Shown here piece after piece: positions 31,500-41,352 of a stretch of DNA of 64,000 nucleotides. The notes beneath the pieces were generated by a model that saw nothing but the letters and a program-made list of their open reading frames with translations, did no database searches and had not been told where the DNA came from. This stretch comes from Candidatus Opimibacter skivensis (GTDB lineage Bacteria > Bacteroidota > Bacteroidia > Chitinophagales > Saprospiraceae). How positions within the stretch are numbered: the first letter of the stretch is position 1; every line of letters begins with the position of its first letter. A program made the position numbers and the translations under genes. The stretch covers positions 124,001 through 188,000 of the forward strand of contig JADKHH010000010.1 in assembly GCA_016721905.1 (NCBI GenBank), read 5' to 3'.

Positions 31500-31967
31500 A
31501 TGCCACCAAAAAATATCCATATACTACTTGCCGATGACGACCTGGGGGATTGCATGCTTTTCAAAGATGCCCTGGAAGAGTTGCCCATAGCCACTCGGTT
31601 GACCATTGTGCATAATGGGGAACAAGTGGTAGAGGAGCTTAACAGAAAGGGAATGAAACTACCCGATGTGCTGTTCCTGGATCTAAATATGCCACGAAAA
31701 AACGGTTTTGCAGCGCTGGGAGAAATAAAACGCCATCCGGAGTTGGAGAAACTCCCTGTCATCATCATTTCCACTTCATCGGAGCTTGATTCAATAAAAA
31801 AAGTATTCAGGGACGCAGCACACTATTACATCTGCAAGCCTGTTGATTTTTCGCAGCTAAAAAGGGTTATTTATGAAGCTCTTACCTTGATTACGAAAAA
31901 AAATAGTCCCTTGCCGCTTGAAGAAAACTTTATGATCACCGGAGAAACCGTCAACCTCCCGGATTAA
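31500..31967 (+). CDS. Single-domain response regulator (Rcp1-like)
   Basis: 155 residues. Standalone receiver with LLADDDLGDCMLFKDAL, phospho-acceptor Asp in VLFLDLNMPRKNG, the conserved Ser/Thr in IIISTSSELDSI and Lys in YICKPVDFSQL. The insert after the acidic pocket is typical of receivers paired with phytochrome-type or PAS kinases. It begins the three-gene signalling cassette with the CheB-CheR hybrid (128 bases downstream) and the receiver at 35588. The short C-terminal tail (~128-155) is not a DNA-binding domain, so it acts by protein contacts or as a phosphate relay. Confidence 0.9.
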   Translation: MPPKNIHILLADDDLGDCMLFKDALEELPIATRLTIVHNGEQVVEELNRKGMKLPDVLFLDLNMPRKNGFAALGEIKRHPELEKLPVIIISTSSELDSIKKVFRDAAHYYICKPVDFSQLKRVIYEALTLITKKNSPLPLEENFMITGETVNLPD

Positions 31968-32094
31968 CCTGAAAGCAAATCAATAGTAAAGCATCTTGAA
32001 TTCTCTGTCTTGCGAATTGCGTCAGTCTGGAAATAACGAGAATGATAAGCTGCATTAAAGCTAATTTGACTCACATTACGCTGATACCACCCAA

Positions 32095-35000
32095 ATGGTC
32101 ATTAAAAAGAGCAAATCAAAATCCGTAAAACCCAAACCAATTCCTGCCTCCGGCAGTTACTTTCCTGTTGTGGCGATTGGCGCATCAGCGGGAGGCCTGG
32201 AAGCCATGATGGAGTTACTGAAATACCTGCCATCCAATACGGGTATGGCCTTCATCTATGTCCAGCATCTCAGCCCCGACCACAAAAGCCTGCTGACTGA
32301 AATTTTGTCTAAGAAGACCAAGATGAAAGTGCAGGAGATTGATGATATGGACAAGATTAAACCCGACAATGTTTTTGTCATACCGTACAACAAAGGTATT
32401 GAGGTTACAGACGGACATATCAAATTAATCCCCCGGTCAGATAGCAGCGCGGCCATTTCGATTGATATCCTTTTCTCGTCCCTGGCCCACGCGCAAAAAG
32501 AAAGAGTGATCGGCATTGTCTTGTCAGGCAGCGCGAGTGATGGCACTATCGGTATCAAGGACATTAAGCATGAAGGTGGATTGACGTTTGCGCAGGATGA
32601 CAGTGCTAAATTCACCAGCATGCCCCACTCTGCTATTGCTGCAGGGGCCGTTGACTTTATCCTGTCGCCAAAAGAAATAGCCCTTGAATTAGCACGCCTC
32701 AGCAAGCATCCGTTTGTCAAAACCAGTATTACAAAACAGAATACGGAGGACCTGATAGACAACAACAACCCTGATTTAAAGATTATTCTTAACCAACTGC
32801 ATAAAATCAAAGGTGTTGATTTCAGCGCGTATAAAATGAACACCATCAAGCGGCGCATCATCCGCAGGATGCTGTTGTATAAAATAACCACACTCAAAGA
32901 ATATGGGAAACTGCTGACGCAAAAAAAACGAAGAGACCGATATTCTCTATCAGGATTTACTCATTAATGTAACCAGTTTTTTCCGCGACACAGATACCCA
33001 CAAATACCTGAAGGAAAAACTTTTTCCAAAATTGCTGAAAAGGAAAAAACCGGGAGAAACCTTACGCATCTGGGTGCCAGCCTGTGCCACGGGTGAAGAA
33101 GCCTATTCTATCGCCATGATATTGCTGGAGATACAGGGAAGCCAGGGAAGCACCATTCCGGTTCAGATTTTTGCAACCGACCTCAGTGAAAACGCAATCA
33201 GCAAAGCCCGCATTGGTGCATACACCAAGCAAGAATTGGAAACCGTTTCACCCAAACGCATCCAGCGCTTTTTTACCAAAGCTGACGGCAATTTTCGGGT
33301 AAACAAGGGCGTGCGCGACATGTGTGTGTTTGCACCGCACAACATTTTGCGTGATCCGCCTTTTTCTCGTCTTGATTTTATCAGTTGCTGCAACCTCTTC
33401 ATCTATCTGGATACCGCTGCCCAAAAAAAGGCGGTCAACACGTTTCATTATGCTTTAAACAACGATGGGTTCCTCATGCTTGGCAAATCAGAAAACATCA
33501 GCCATTCGACTCACCTTTTTACCAACGCCAATAATACTTACAAGATATTTTCGCGCAAGATCAATTCAAGCGCACCGCGGCTGCCGGACCTTGCGCCTCG
33601 CTTTGCGCCTCAAACTGCAGCTGACACGCCTGTTTCTTCCGCTCCGTCTTACAAAAGCCAAAACAATTCATTGAGTTCCAATAGCCTGGACTTTGCTATT
33701 GATACCGTCCTCCTATCGGATTTTATGCCCTCTAGTGTGGTGATCAATCACCAATTAGAAATCGTGCAGTTTCGCGGCACCACTGATGTCTTCCTCACGC
33801 ACCCCAAAGGCAAAGCCACCTTTAATATATTAAAAATGGCGCGGCCTGAGATTGCCTTTGAATTGCGGAATGCCATTTCAAAAGTGATCAAAACAAAACA
33901 CCGCTTTCGCAAAAGTGGTATTGAATTGAAAATAAATTCAACAGTCCGTTTTATAAGTGTCGAAATTGTCCCGCTTAAAATCGAATGGAATGAGCCTCTG
34001 CTCCTTATTCTTTTCACTGAACAGGAGCCAGCAGAAACTTATACGGCACAAGGGAATACCGGAAAAAGCAATACGCTTGCCAAGGATCGAAGGATTAAAA
34101 AACTTGAACAGGAGTTAGCCTCCGCCCAGGCTGATGCGCTTACCCTGGCGCAGGAGCAGGAGGCCTTTACCGAAGAATTGCAAAGTGCGAATGAAGAGGT
34201 GGTTTCGAGCAATGAAGAATTACAAACTGTCAACGAAGAACTAGAAACTTCCAAAGAAGAAATAGAATCGGCCAACGAAGAACTGACGACCACGAACCAG
34301 GAATTGCAAACCCGCAATGATCTACTCAATGAATCGTACGAATATTCAAATGCCATCGTTTCCACGATGCACGAGCCCATGCTTGTCTTAGGAAAAGACC
34401 TGCGTGTCAAATCTGCCAACAAAGCCTTCTACAAAAAATTCGGTGTCACCGAAGAACAAACTGAGGGGGTACTCCTCTATGATCTGGGCAACAAGCAATG
34501 GAACATTCCCGCCCTGCGTGAATTGCTGGAAGACATCATACCCAAGAATTCTCAATTCTATAATTACGAAGTCAAGCATACCTTCCTGAACCTGGGCGAG
34601 AAAATCATGTCGCTCAATGCAAGCCGTGTGATCCAGAAAACGCATCGCGAACAACTCATCCTGCTGGTGATAGCGGATATTACGGAGGTCAGACACCTGC
34701 TCATAGAGAAAGAACTAAAGGAAAAAGCACTGCTCCATAAAGAAATCAGCGAACGCAAAACAGAAAAACTAAAACTAGAAAAGGCGGTTGACGAGCGAAC
34801 CCGGGAATTGAAAGAAGCCAATGAAGCGCTTGAAGATAAAAACAAGGAACTGGTCAATATGAACCATGAATTGGAAGCCTTCACCTATATCTCCAGTCAT
34901 GATATGCAAGAGCCGCTTCGCAAGATTCAGATCTTTTCAGGCATCATACTCGAGAAGGAAAATCAACAATTATCCGATAACGGAAAAAAATACTTCCGGC

Positions 35001-35581
35001 TGATGCAGCAGTCCGCACAACGGATGCAGCAACTCATTCATGATTTACTTGCCTTTTCCCGCCTCAGCGCTGCCGAACGAACATTTGAACACATCAACCT
35101 CGGGATACTGATCGAAGAAGTTAAAACAGAGTTCAACGAAACTATTTTACAAACACACGCCCGGATAGATGCACCTGAAACGTGCGTCGTCCGCATCATT
35201 CCATTTCAGTTTCGCCAGCTCCTGCACAATCTGATTGGCAACGCACTCAAGTTTTCAAATCCGGAGAGACCGCCTCACATCAAGATATCGTGCCGCAACA
35301 GCAAGTACGACAAATTAAAAATCAAGGCACTTTCACCAAGTAAGGAATACTGCCATATTACGATTGCCGACAATGGAATTGGTTTTGAAGAAGAATTCAG
35401 CACCAAGATATTTGAAGTCTTTCAAAAACTTCATGGCAAGGAAGAATACAGTGGTACCGGCATCGGCCTCGCCATCGTCAAGAAAGTAGTTGACAACCAT
35501 GACGGCATTATCACCGCCACCAGCAAGCTAGATAAAGGAACTACGTTTAACATTTATATTCCTGCTTCACCCAAAAAATAA
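32095..35581 (+). CDS. CheB-CheR-PAS-histidine kinase hybrid, one frameshift
   Basis: About 1,160 residues. In order: a CheB methylesterase domain (VVAIGASAGGLEAMMELL with catalytic Ser, YVQHLSPDHKS, GIVLSGSASDGTIGI); CheR N-terminal helices (DFSAYKMNTIKRRIIRRM) and SAM-binding CheR domain (WVPACATGEEAYSIAMILL, IFATDLSENAI, DFISCCNLFIYL); a coiled-coil of Glu/Asn-rich heptads (ELQSANEEVVSSNEELQTVN); a PAS domain (STMHEPMLVLGKDLRVKSAN); HisKA with FTYISSHDMQEPLRKIQIF; and HATPase_c (NLIGNALKFSN, IADNGIGFEEEF, GTGIGLAIVKKVVD). The frame breaks at the A8 run at 32921-32928; with seven A the joint reads LLTQKNEETDILYQDLLINV. The architecture is known from many bacteria. No chemoreceptor gene is visible nearby, so the methyltransferase target is unclear. 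Confidence 0.9.
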
Positions 35582-35587
35582 ATCCAC

Positions 35588-35983
35588 ATGGAAAATGAAC
35601 CACTCCATATCTTACTGGCCGATGATGATGAAGGCGACCGCCTTCTCTTTACAGAAGCTTTTTCAGAATTAAACTTCAAAACTGTTGTTGATACTGTCAA
35701 TAACGGGGTGCAACTCATGGAATGGCTACGAATGAAAAACATCCGTTTACCTCACTTCATCTTCCTTGACCTCAACATGCCACGCAAAGGTGGATTAGAA
35801 TGTCTCAAGGAAATCAAAAGTGATGACAAGCTAAAGGATATTTCCGTCGCTATCTATTCCACCTCCGATAGTGAAAAAGACAAAGAAGAAGCCTTCCGCC
35901 ATGGTGCCAATGTGTACATTGCCAAGCCCAATAACTTTACGAAACTCAAGCAGGTGTTAGAGAAAGCCGTAATGACGGCATAA
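35588..35983 (+). CDS. Single-domain response regulator
   Basis: 131 residues. Receiver: HILLADDDEGDRLLFTEAF, phospho-acceptor Asp in FIFLDLNMPRKGGLECL, Ser/Thr in AIYSTSDSEKDKEEAF and Lys in YIAKPNNFTKL. It starts six bases after the CheB-CheR hybrid and is certainly co-transcribed with it, so it is the likely direct acceptor of that kinase. It resembles the receiver at 31500, suggesting a duplication with two outputs from one kinase. Confidence 0.92.
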   Translation: MENEPLHILLADDDEGDRLLFTEAFSELNFKTVVDTVNNGVQLMEWLRMKNIRLPHFIFLDLNMPRKGGLECLKEIKSDDKLKDISVAIYSTSDSEKDKEEAFRHGANVYIAKPNNFTKLKQVLEKAVMTA

Positions 35984-36011
35984 CTATCCTGAATTTCACG
36001 TTACACGAGGG

Positions 36012-36265
36012 TATACGTTTACTTTTTTTTCCGGAAAAAAGTAACAAAAACCTCGTGACCCAAAAAAACTCACCTTAGCATGACGTCTTTTTTTGGCTTT
36101 CTGTTACGCCTCCGGCTTGTTAGTACATTGCTCACACCTCTTTTGGTCCCGACAACTCCCTTACTTCAATTCTTGAAGGAAACGTTGAGTGCGGGAGTCA
36201 AAAAGAGGCCATTTGTTCGTTCGGACAATTTCGGGTCAAAGTCCTTTACTTATTCGAGATGATCA
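36012..36265 (+). repeat. Intergenic repeat family, copy 1
   Basis: A ~250-base segment that shares ordered blocks with 44370-44612: GTTTACTTTTT with AAAAAGTAACAA, GTGACCCAAAAAACTC, CTGTTA(C/T)GC, CTCACACCTCTTTTG, and GGGTCA-AGTCTTTAC followed by ATTCGA(G/A)ATGAT. Blocks are conserved and the intervening sequence drifts. Short open frames inside it are not similar at the protein level and are not genes. It is also partly palindromic at its left edge (CTTTTTTTTCCGGAAAAAAG). The remainder of the gap up to 36467 holds nothing I can identify. Confidence 0.6.
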
Positions 36266-36467
36266 TTGGCCTCAGCGATACGGCTATCAAGGCTGCCATG
36301 ACGCTAGGTGAGGCAGGATTCTGCACAACCCAGAAAAATTGCACCTTATTGACTACAATTTCATTTTGCCGGTGTTATTTGTACCAAAACTGTAGAAAAC
36401 CAAATCAAGAAAATAAAATTTCGCCATAAAACCAATCACTCTCTTCTTCCTGAAATCCTTCTTATGC

Positions 36468-36713
36468 ATGGGCCTTGGCTTTGCCTTATGCATGGGCCTT
36501 TTCGATCTGATCTTTGAAGGCAGTGTCAACCTATGGAAATCATTATTCCATATGATCTTCTTTGGTACCACTATGACCCTTGTTTTTGAGTTGGGACATA
36601 TCTATGCTTATCTTCGTTTCTTACATCCTCAATATGTCCTACCTCTACGACAAAGTGTATTCAAGCTTCAACAGACAAGGACTCATGAAGACCTTAAACG
36701 CTTCATTAGATAA
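36468..36713 (+). CDS. Small two-helix membrane protein
   Basis: 81 residues from the ATG at 36468 with hydrophobic stretches (MGLGFALCMGLFDLIFEG, LFHMIFFGTTMTLVFELG) and a basic C-terminus (TRTHEDLKRFIR). In frame upstream, the reading continues as KPITLFFLKSFLC without an ATG; an ATA at 36426 could be the true start or a misread ATG, which would give ~95 residues. It overlaps the start of the thioesterase gene by about 77 bases in another frame. I do not recognise the family; it may be a helper or unrelated membrane protein. Confidence 0.5.
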   Translation: MGLGFALCMGLFDLIFEGSVNLWKSLFHMIFFGTTMTLVFELGHIYAYLRFLHPQYVLPLRQSVFKLQQTRTHEDLKRFIR

Positions 36714-37053
36714 GGTAGAGCCTGGCATGGTTAAAATCTCAAGCACGTTTGATGAAAGCTTATCGCAGCAACATGGGTATTTCCATGCAGGAGTGATGGC
36801 CAGTATAGCCGACAGTGCCTGTGGCTATGCAGCACTAACTGCTGCACCAGAAGGGAAGGACGTGCTGAGTGTAGAGTTTAAAATCAACCTGATGAAGCCT
36901 GCCAATACCAACAAGATCGTTGCCACAGGCAGGGTCATCCAGGCCGGCAAGACCCTGACCATCTGCGAAGCCACCGTGCATGATGCGTCCGGACAGAAGT
37001 TGATTGCTAAAATGACCGCGACGATGATGATTGTAGATATACGCGAATCATAG
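36637..37053 (+). CDS. PaaI-family hotdog-fold thioesterase
   Basis: 138 residues from ATG at 36637; an in-frame ATG at 36580 would lengthen it by 19 unrelated residues. Hotdog-fold landmarks: QQHGYFHAGVMASIADSACG (His and Asp/Ser of the active site helix), VLSVEFKINLMKPANTNKI and GRVIQAGKTLTICEATV. PaaI-type enzymes cleave acyl-CoA thioesters in the cytoplasm, often aryl-CoA or short-chain substrates; the actual one is not predictable. It overlaps the small membrane protein gene and may be translationally coupled to it. Confidence 0.88.
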   Translation, partial: SYLYDKVYSSFNRQGLMKTLNASLDKVEPGMVKISSTFDESLSQQHGYFHAGVMASIADSACGYAALTAAPEGKDVLSVEFKINLMKPANTNKIVATGRVIQAGKTLTICEATVHDASGQKLIAKMTATMMIVDIRES

Positions 37054-37162
37054 AGCGAGATTGCCCATGTCATTTAATCTATCTATTTCACTCCTCCTCA
37101 TCACTACCCTTCTCAGCAGGTAAGCTAAGAGCCTGCCGGACAAAAAATTATTTCTTACATCC

Positions 37163-38956
37163 ATGAAAAAAGCAAGACGATCCATACGCACACTTCTCCT
37201 CTGCTTTACCTGCATTGGATCATTTTGCTTTTCACTTCATGCTAAAACGTACTATCTCGATGCGGTGACCGGAAATGATACCTTTCCCGGAACTTCCACC
37301 CAACCATGGAAAACACTATCCAAATCAATAGCCGAAGCTATCAACAGCGACTCCATATTTATAATGAATGGAAATTATGGTGCCTACATAGAAAATAGGG
37401 GTTCAGCCAATCGAAGTAATTGGATAACCTATATCGCATCATCAGGACAAACATCTGTGATTTTCGAATACATACGAGTGACAGGTACAGAGGTAAATGC
37501 CTATTTACATTTTGAAGGCATTGATATTTTTTATCCTGCACAACCGACGTGTCCTCCTGTTGGAAACGCCATTGATATCACCTCTTTCACCGGTGTGAAT
37601 TTTATAACATTTAAAAACTGCAGAATACATAGTGAAAATACCTATGACAGTGGTGGTGGAGTTTATTTCAATCACCGATTGAATTCAACGACTGAGGTGC
37701 ATGATTTGTTAGTTGACCATTGCGAAATATTTCAGAGCGGAACGGGCATACGATTTTCGGGGAGCAAAACAACGATCCTCCATTGTGAGATTCACCATAT
37801 ACATGGAACCATGATTGGGAATTTGTGCGGTCCGATGTCTGCAACCGATTTAAATTCGGCCACCAACGTATTGATTGAGGACAATCACTTGCACGATATG
37901 CATTTCTATACATCCGAACCTTGTTACGATACTCCCGGGTGGAGCACTGCCCATGCGAGTATCATTGGAATACGAGGCAGAGATTGGATCGTTCGGAATA
38001 ATCACATACATGATACCTGGAGTCCAGGCATCCAACTCTATGGTGATGATTGTGGTGGCCAATATGACCGGGCAAATCTGCTTTTTGAAAACAACCTCTT
38101 CTATGACAATCAAGGGTACCAGGTCTTTTACAATCCAGGTACGGGTGGGGGCAGCTACATAGGTGGTGACATTATCTTCAGGCACAATACCATCATCTCC
38201 GGGAGGCAAGATTCTGCCTGGACATACCAGGATGATCCAGTCGATAGATTCAAGGCCAGTGGGCATGTACAATCGATCAGTCTAATCTTAAGCCCTCCAT
38301 CCGTAAATCCTTATGATGGCTCTGGCACCATCTTCGAAGACAATATTTTTATAGCTGAGACTGGTATAGGTAATTTCAACTATCAGGCCTTCAATGATCC
38401 GGACGCAAAATGGATCATGCGAAACAACCTGATCTATACCAAGCTATGGAATTGTGGCCCTTTGGATCCATCCAATTATATCATCACAGACAATATTTCA
38501 AACGGCCAGGTGCCTGCTGATTATATCGACAGTCAATTATTCGAAGCCTCAAATTATACCAAACAACACGGCATGACACACGGGCCAGGCAGCTTATTTG
38601 ATCTGACCCCAAAGCCAGATGGCATCATATGCACCATATCTACCACAGGAGGCTACGTAGGAGCTATCGCATGCAATGCAAGCAACCTGACAGAAGACAA
38701 TAATACTTTCTCTTCCATCATGGTATATCCCAACCCTGTCACTGATCACTTAACCATCCACTTTGCCGATGAAAATGTAATACCACACAAGGCTATACTT
38801 TGGATCACGGATATAACGGGCCATATCCTCCATTCATCACCCATCACAGCAGCGGAGTCAAGAATTGAAATGGAGCACTATGCCAAAGGAGTATATTTCC
38901 TGCATATCACCGCTGAAAATGAAAATATAGCGACCCGGAAAATCGTAGTTCAATAA
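37163..38956 (+). CDS. Secreted right-handed beta-helix protein with T9SS sorting domain
   Basis: 597 residues. Signal peptide (CIGSFCFSLHA). The start of the mature protein, KTYYLDAVTGNDTFPGTSTQ with PWKTLSKSIAEA, is the standard opening of pectate-lyase-like parallel beta-helices in Bacteroidota. Helix rungs follow: FKNCRIHSENT, VDHCEIFQSGTGIRFSG, IEDNHLHDMHF, VRNNHIHDTWSPGIQLYGDD, FENNLFYDNQ, FRHNTIISG. The C-terminal T9SS domain reads MVYPNPVTDHLTIHF ... GVYFLHITAENE. It is probably a surface or secreted polysaccharide-binding or degrading protein; no catalytic signature is clear. It stands alone between the thioesterase and a repeat element. Confidence 0.85.
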   Translation: MKKARRSIRTLLLCFTCIGSFCFSLHAKTYYLDAVTGNDTFPGTSTQPWKTLSKSIAEAINSDSIFIMNGNYGAYIENRGSANRSNWITYIASSGQTSVIFEYIRVTGTEVNAYLHFEGIDIFYPAQPTCPPVGNAIDITSFTGVNFITFKNCRIHSENTYDSGGGVYFNHRLNSTTEVHDLLVDHCEIFQSGTGIRFSGSKTTILHCEIHHIHGTMIGNLCGPMSATDLNSATNVLIEDNHLHDMHFYTSEPCYDTPGWSTAHASIIGIRGRDWIVRNNHIHDTWSPGIQLYGDDCGGQYDRANLLFENNLFYDNQGYQVFYNPGTGGGSYIGGDIIFRHNTIISGRQDSAWTYQDDPVDRFKASGHVQSISLILSPPSVNPYDGSGTIFEDNIFIAETGIGNFNYQAFNDPDAKWIMRNNLIYTKLWNCGPLDPSNYIITDNISNGQVPADYIDSQLFEASNYTKQHGMTHGPGSLFDLTPKPDGIICTISTTGGYVGAIACNASNLTEDNNTFSSIMVYPNPVTDHLTIHFADENVIPHKAILWITDITGHILHSSPITAAESRIEMEHYAKGVYFLHITAENENIATRKIVVQ

Positions 38957-39048
38957 TCGTGCTTCCACTGTTCGCTACTCTTTTTGCCCCATCGCCCGTA
39001 AGGGCTTCCCCTTTTGTGCTGCGGTGTTTGCCCCTTCGCCCTGCGGGC

Positions 39049-39309
39049 TCTCCCCTGTGTGCTTCGCAACCCCGGGGTTAATGGTCTCTAATAATTTTAA
39101 ATTACGATTCGATTGACCCCGGGGTTTCCGGAGGCCTGTTTCTCGCAGAGAAATGAGATGGAGGAACACAGAGGTGAGGTTTTTCAAAGAAAAAAGCGAT
39201 GGGGCAAAAAAGGCTTTTGGGTTGCGCAACCCCGGGGTTAATATTTTTCCCTTACTCCCTGGTGGAAGATTTCATTTTACCCCGAGGTTGCGCAGCACAC
39301 AGGGGAGAG
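39049..39309. repeat. Palindromic element, copy A (terminal inverted repeats)
   Basis: ~260 bases bounded by inverted ends: TCTCCCCTGTGTGCTTCGC with AACCCCGGGGTTA on the left (39049-39080) and TACCCCGAGGTTGCGCAGC with ACACAGGGGAGA on the right (39278-39309). The interior contains two more GACCCCGGGG or AACCCCGGGG cores (~39114, ~39226) and a GTTTCTCGCAGAGAAA hairpin (~39138). Copy B at 39935 has nearly the same interior, copy D at 46340 a diverged one, and copy C at 44729 none. The flanks up to 39411 hold GC-rich phrases (GCCCCTTCGCCCTGCGGGC) also found next to copy C. No transposase is encoded. Confidence 0.75.
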
Positions 39310-39411
39310 AAATGATCAAATCGCAGATTTGGAGTTTCTAAGGGGCAAATATCTTGTGTGCTGCGTAAGCGCCAAATACCCTAATTTTATTTCTCACCAA
39401 CCAGTTGAAAT

Positions 39412-39813
39412 ATGAAATATTCAAAAAGAACAATGCACCATGGTGCAAAGCCATCAACTTTTAGAAATGCTGATTATTTAAGAAAGCATCCCACTATTGC
39501 TGAAGAAATTCTTTGGCAAAGATTGCGAAATAATCAAATCGAGGGAGTCCGTTTTAGAAGACAACATCCCTTTGACAAATATGTACCAGACTTCTATGCC
39601 CATTCTATCAGCCTCGTTATCGAAATAGATGGAAGTATCCATGAAGAAAAGTCAGTACAATTCTCAGATGCAGATCGTGAACAAAATTTAAAGTTGTTTG
39701 GCCTCTACTTACTTAGATACACAAATGAGGAAGTGTGTAATTCGGAAGATGATGTTGTAGAAGATATTCGGTTGACTGTTATAGAACTAAAGAAAATGAA
39801 AAACGCGAAATGA
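39412..39813 (+). CDS. DUF559-family endonuclease-like protein
   Basis: 133 residues of the DUF559 family, whose fold is related to Vsr and other PD-(D/E)XK-type nucleases. The conserved line is clear: ADYLRKHPTIAEEILWQRLR, IEGVRFRRQHPFDKYVPDFY, SLVIEIDGSIHEE and LLRYTNEEV. These supply the Asp (PDFY), Glu (VIEIDG) and arginines of the active site. Biochemical roles of standalone members are largely unknown. The gene is AT-rich and lies between two near-identical copies of a ~250-base palindromic element (39049-39309 and 39935-40170). It may use or move those repeats, or merely be trapped between them. Confidence 0.87.
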   Translation: MKYSKRTMHHGAKPSTFRNADYLRKHPTIAEEILWQRLRNNQIEGVRFRRQHPFDKYVPDFYAHSISLVIEIDGSIHEEKSVQFSDADREQNLKLFGLYLLRYTNEEVCNSEDDVVEDIRLTVIELKKMKNAK

Positions 39814-39934
39814 CTCAACGTTTAAGAATTCCATTTCCGCCAGTAAATAACTTTCCTTTTACCCCGGGGTTAATGGAGGATATTACAGCGGAATTTCCCA
39901 TTTAGCCCCTGCTAAATTGCTAGCGCAATTTCTG

Positions 39935-40170
39935 TCCCCTGTGTGCTGCGCAACCCCGGGGTTAATGGTCTTCAATAATTTTAAATTACGATTCGATTGA
40001 CCCCGGGGTTTCCGGAGGCCTGTTTCTCGCAGAGAAACGGGATGGAGGAACACAGAGGTGAGGTTTTTTCAAAGAAAAAAGCGATGGGGCAAAAAAGGCT
40101 TTTGGGTTGCGCAACCCCGGGGTTAAAACATTTTCCTTTTACCCCGGGGTTGCGCAGCACACAGGGGAGA
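39935..40170. repeat. Palindromic element, copy B
   Basis: ~236 bases with left end GTCCCCTGTGTGCTGCGCA with ACCCCGGGGTTA and right end TACCCCGGGGTTGCGCAGC with ACACAGGGGAGAG. The interior is nearly identical to copy A, differing by a few substitutions and one T. A half-core, TTTACCCCGGGGTTAATGG, lies just before it at ~39857. The left flank (AGCCCCTGCTAAATTGC, TAGCGCAATTTCT) is itself an inverted repeat. Copies A and B are direct repeats flanking the DUF559 gene. After the element comes a G8 run (40213-40220). Confidence 0.75.
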
Positions 40171-40246
40171 GAAATGATCAAATCGCAGATTTGGAGTTTC
40201 GAAGGGGCATAAGGGGGGGGATTAGCATCAGGGTAAAGATTAAAAC

Positions 40247-40254
40247 TAACTTTG
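40247..40254 (+). promoter_or_regulatory. Possible -7 promoter element of the LytS-like/LytTR pair
   Basis: TAACTTTG matches the Bacteroidota -7 consensus TAnnTTTG and lies 24 bases before the ATG at 40279. No convincing -33 TTG was seen at the proper spacing, so the call is tentative. Confidence 0.3.
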
Positions 40255-40278
40255 ACAGGTTGAAAAAGCACGAACCCC

Positions 40279-41352
40279 ATGCCTAAAATAATTTTTGTGG
40301 ATGATGAAGAGGATCTGGAGCACCTGATCGTCCAACGATTTGCAAAGAAAACCGCCACACTGGGCTATGAGCTTATGTTTGCCCTGGATGGACAAGCGGC
40401 CCTCGAGAAAATCGAAGATCACCCGGACATTGATATTGCCCTCATCGATATCAATATGCCGAAGATGGATGGCTTCGAACTCCTTGAAAGATTAAAGGTA
40501 GTGAGGCCACAACTCCTGACCGTGATCGTTTCCGCCTATGACAACATGTCCAATATCCGCATGGCCATGAACCGGGGTGCATTTGACTTTCTGACCAAAC
40601 CAATTGATATACCAGATCTCGAGATCACTATCAACAAAACCATAGCGCAAGTCACCCAGCTAAAAGAAAATGCAAAGACAATCCATGAAAATCTGGTCTT
40701 AAAGCAAAAGGCATCCGAGCTTGAAATGCAGGCTCTGCGGGCGCAGATGAATCCTCATTTTATCTTCAATGCCCTGTCTTCCATCAATCATTTCATCCTC
40801 ACCAATGACCAACTGCAGGCTTCTGAATACCTGATCAAATTTTCAAAATTGATCCGGCTGATCCTTGAAAATTCAACCATGCCGCTCATCAGCCTTGACC
40901 AGGAACTGGAAGCCCTGAAACTCTATATAGAACTTGAAGCGCTGCGCTTCAAACACCGCTTCGAATACGAGATCGTTTTATCTAAAAATTTAGATGTCAC
41001 CTCCATCAAGGTACCTCCATTGATTTTGCAGCCATTCGTTGAAAATGCAATCCATCATGGACTGATGCCTAAAGAAGGTCCTGGCCATCTGGCCATCATC
41101 ATCAATGAGGTGAAAGATCGACTGGAATTAAAAATCAAAGATGATGGTATTGGACGCCATACGTCCCTTCTGCTGCAGGCGACTGACAGTCATAAACATA
41201 AGTCCCTGGGCATGAAAGTAACATCAGAACGAATTGGCTTCCTTAACCAACGCCACACAGAACATTCAAGCATCGACATCATGGATTTAACTAATGCAGA
41301 AGGAAAGGCGTCCGGCACTGAAATCACCATCCATATCCCTGTGATCATATGA
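40279..41352 (+). CDS. Response regulator fused to LytS-type histidine kinase
   Basis: 357 residues. Receiver domain (~1-120): IIFVDDEEDLEHL, phospho-acceptor Asp in IALIDINMPKMDGFELL, FLTKPIDIPDLE. A coiled linker then leads to a His_kinase domain of the LytS/YehU class: LRAQMNPHFIFNALSSINHF carries the phosphorylated His. The ATPase part has VPPLILQPFVENAIHHGLMP, KDDGIGRH and LGMKVTSERIGFLNQ. It has no membrane segment, so it is a cytoplasmic kinase controlled by its own receiver. It overlaps the LytTR regulator by four bases (ATGA), so the pair is a unit. Confidence 0.93.
   Translation: MPKIIFVDDEEDLEHLIVQRFAKKTATLGYELMFALDGQAALEKIEDHPDIDIALIDINMPKMDGFELLERLKVVRPQLLTVIVSAYDNMSNIRMAMNRGAFDFLTKPIDIPDLEITINKTIAQVTQLKENAKTIHENLVLKQKASELEMQALRAQMNPHFIFNALSSINHFILTNDQLQASEYLIKFSKLIRLILENSTMPLISLDQELEALKLYIELEALRFKHRFEYEIVLSKNLDVTSIKVPPLILQPFVENAIHHGLMPKEGPGHLAIIINEVKDRLELKIKDDGIGRHTSLLLQATDSHKHKSLGMKVTSERIGFLNQRHTEHSSIDIMDLTNAEGKASGTEITIHIPVII

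Noticed and set aside
36080..36262. Small open frame in the intergenic repeat
   Set aside because: The second copy of the repeat has no matching frame, so conservation is at the DNA level only.
39049..40170. Composite transposon or insertion sequence
   Set aside because: The enclosed gene is a DUF559 nuclease-like protein, not a known transposase; no target-site duplication could be identified by eye.
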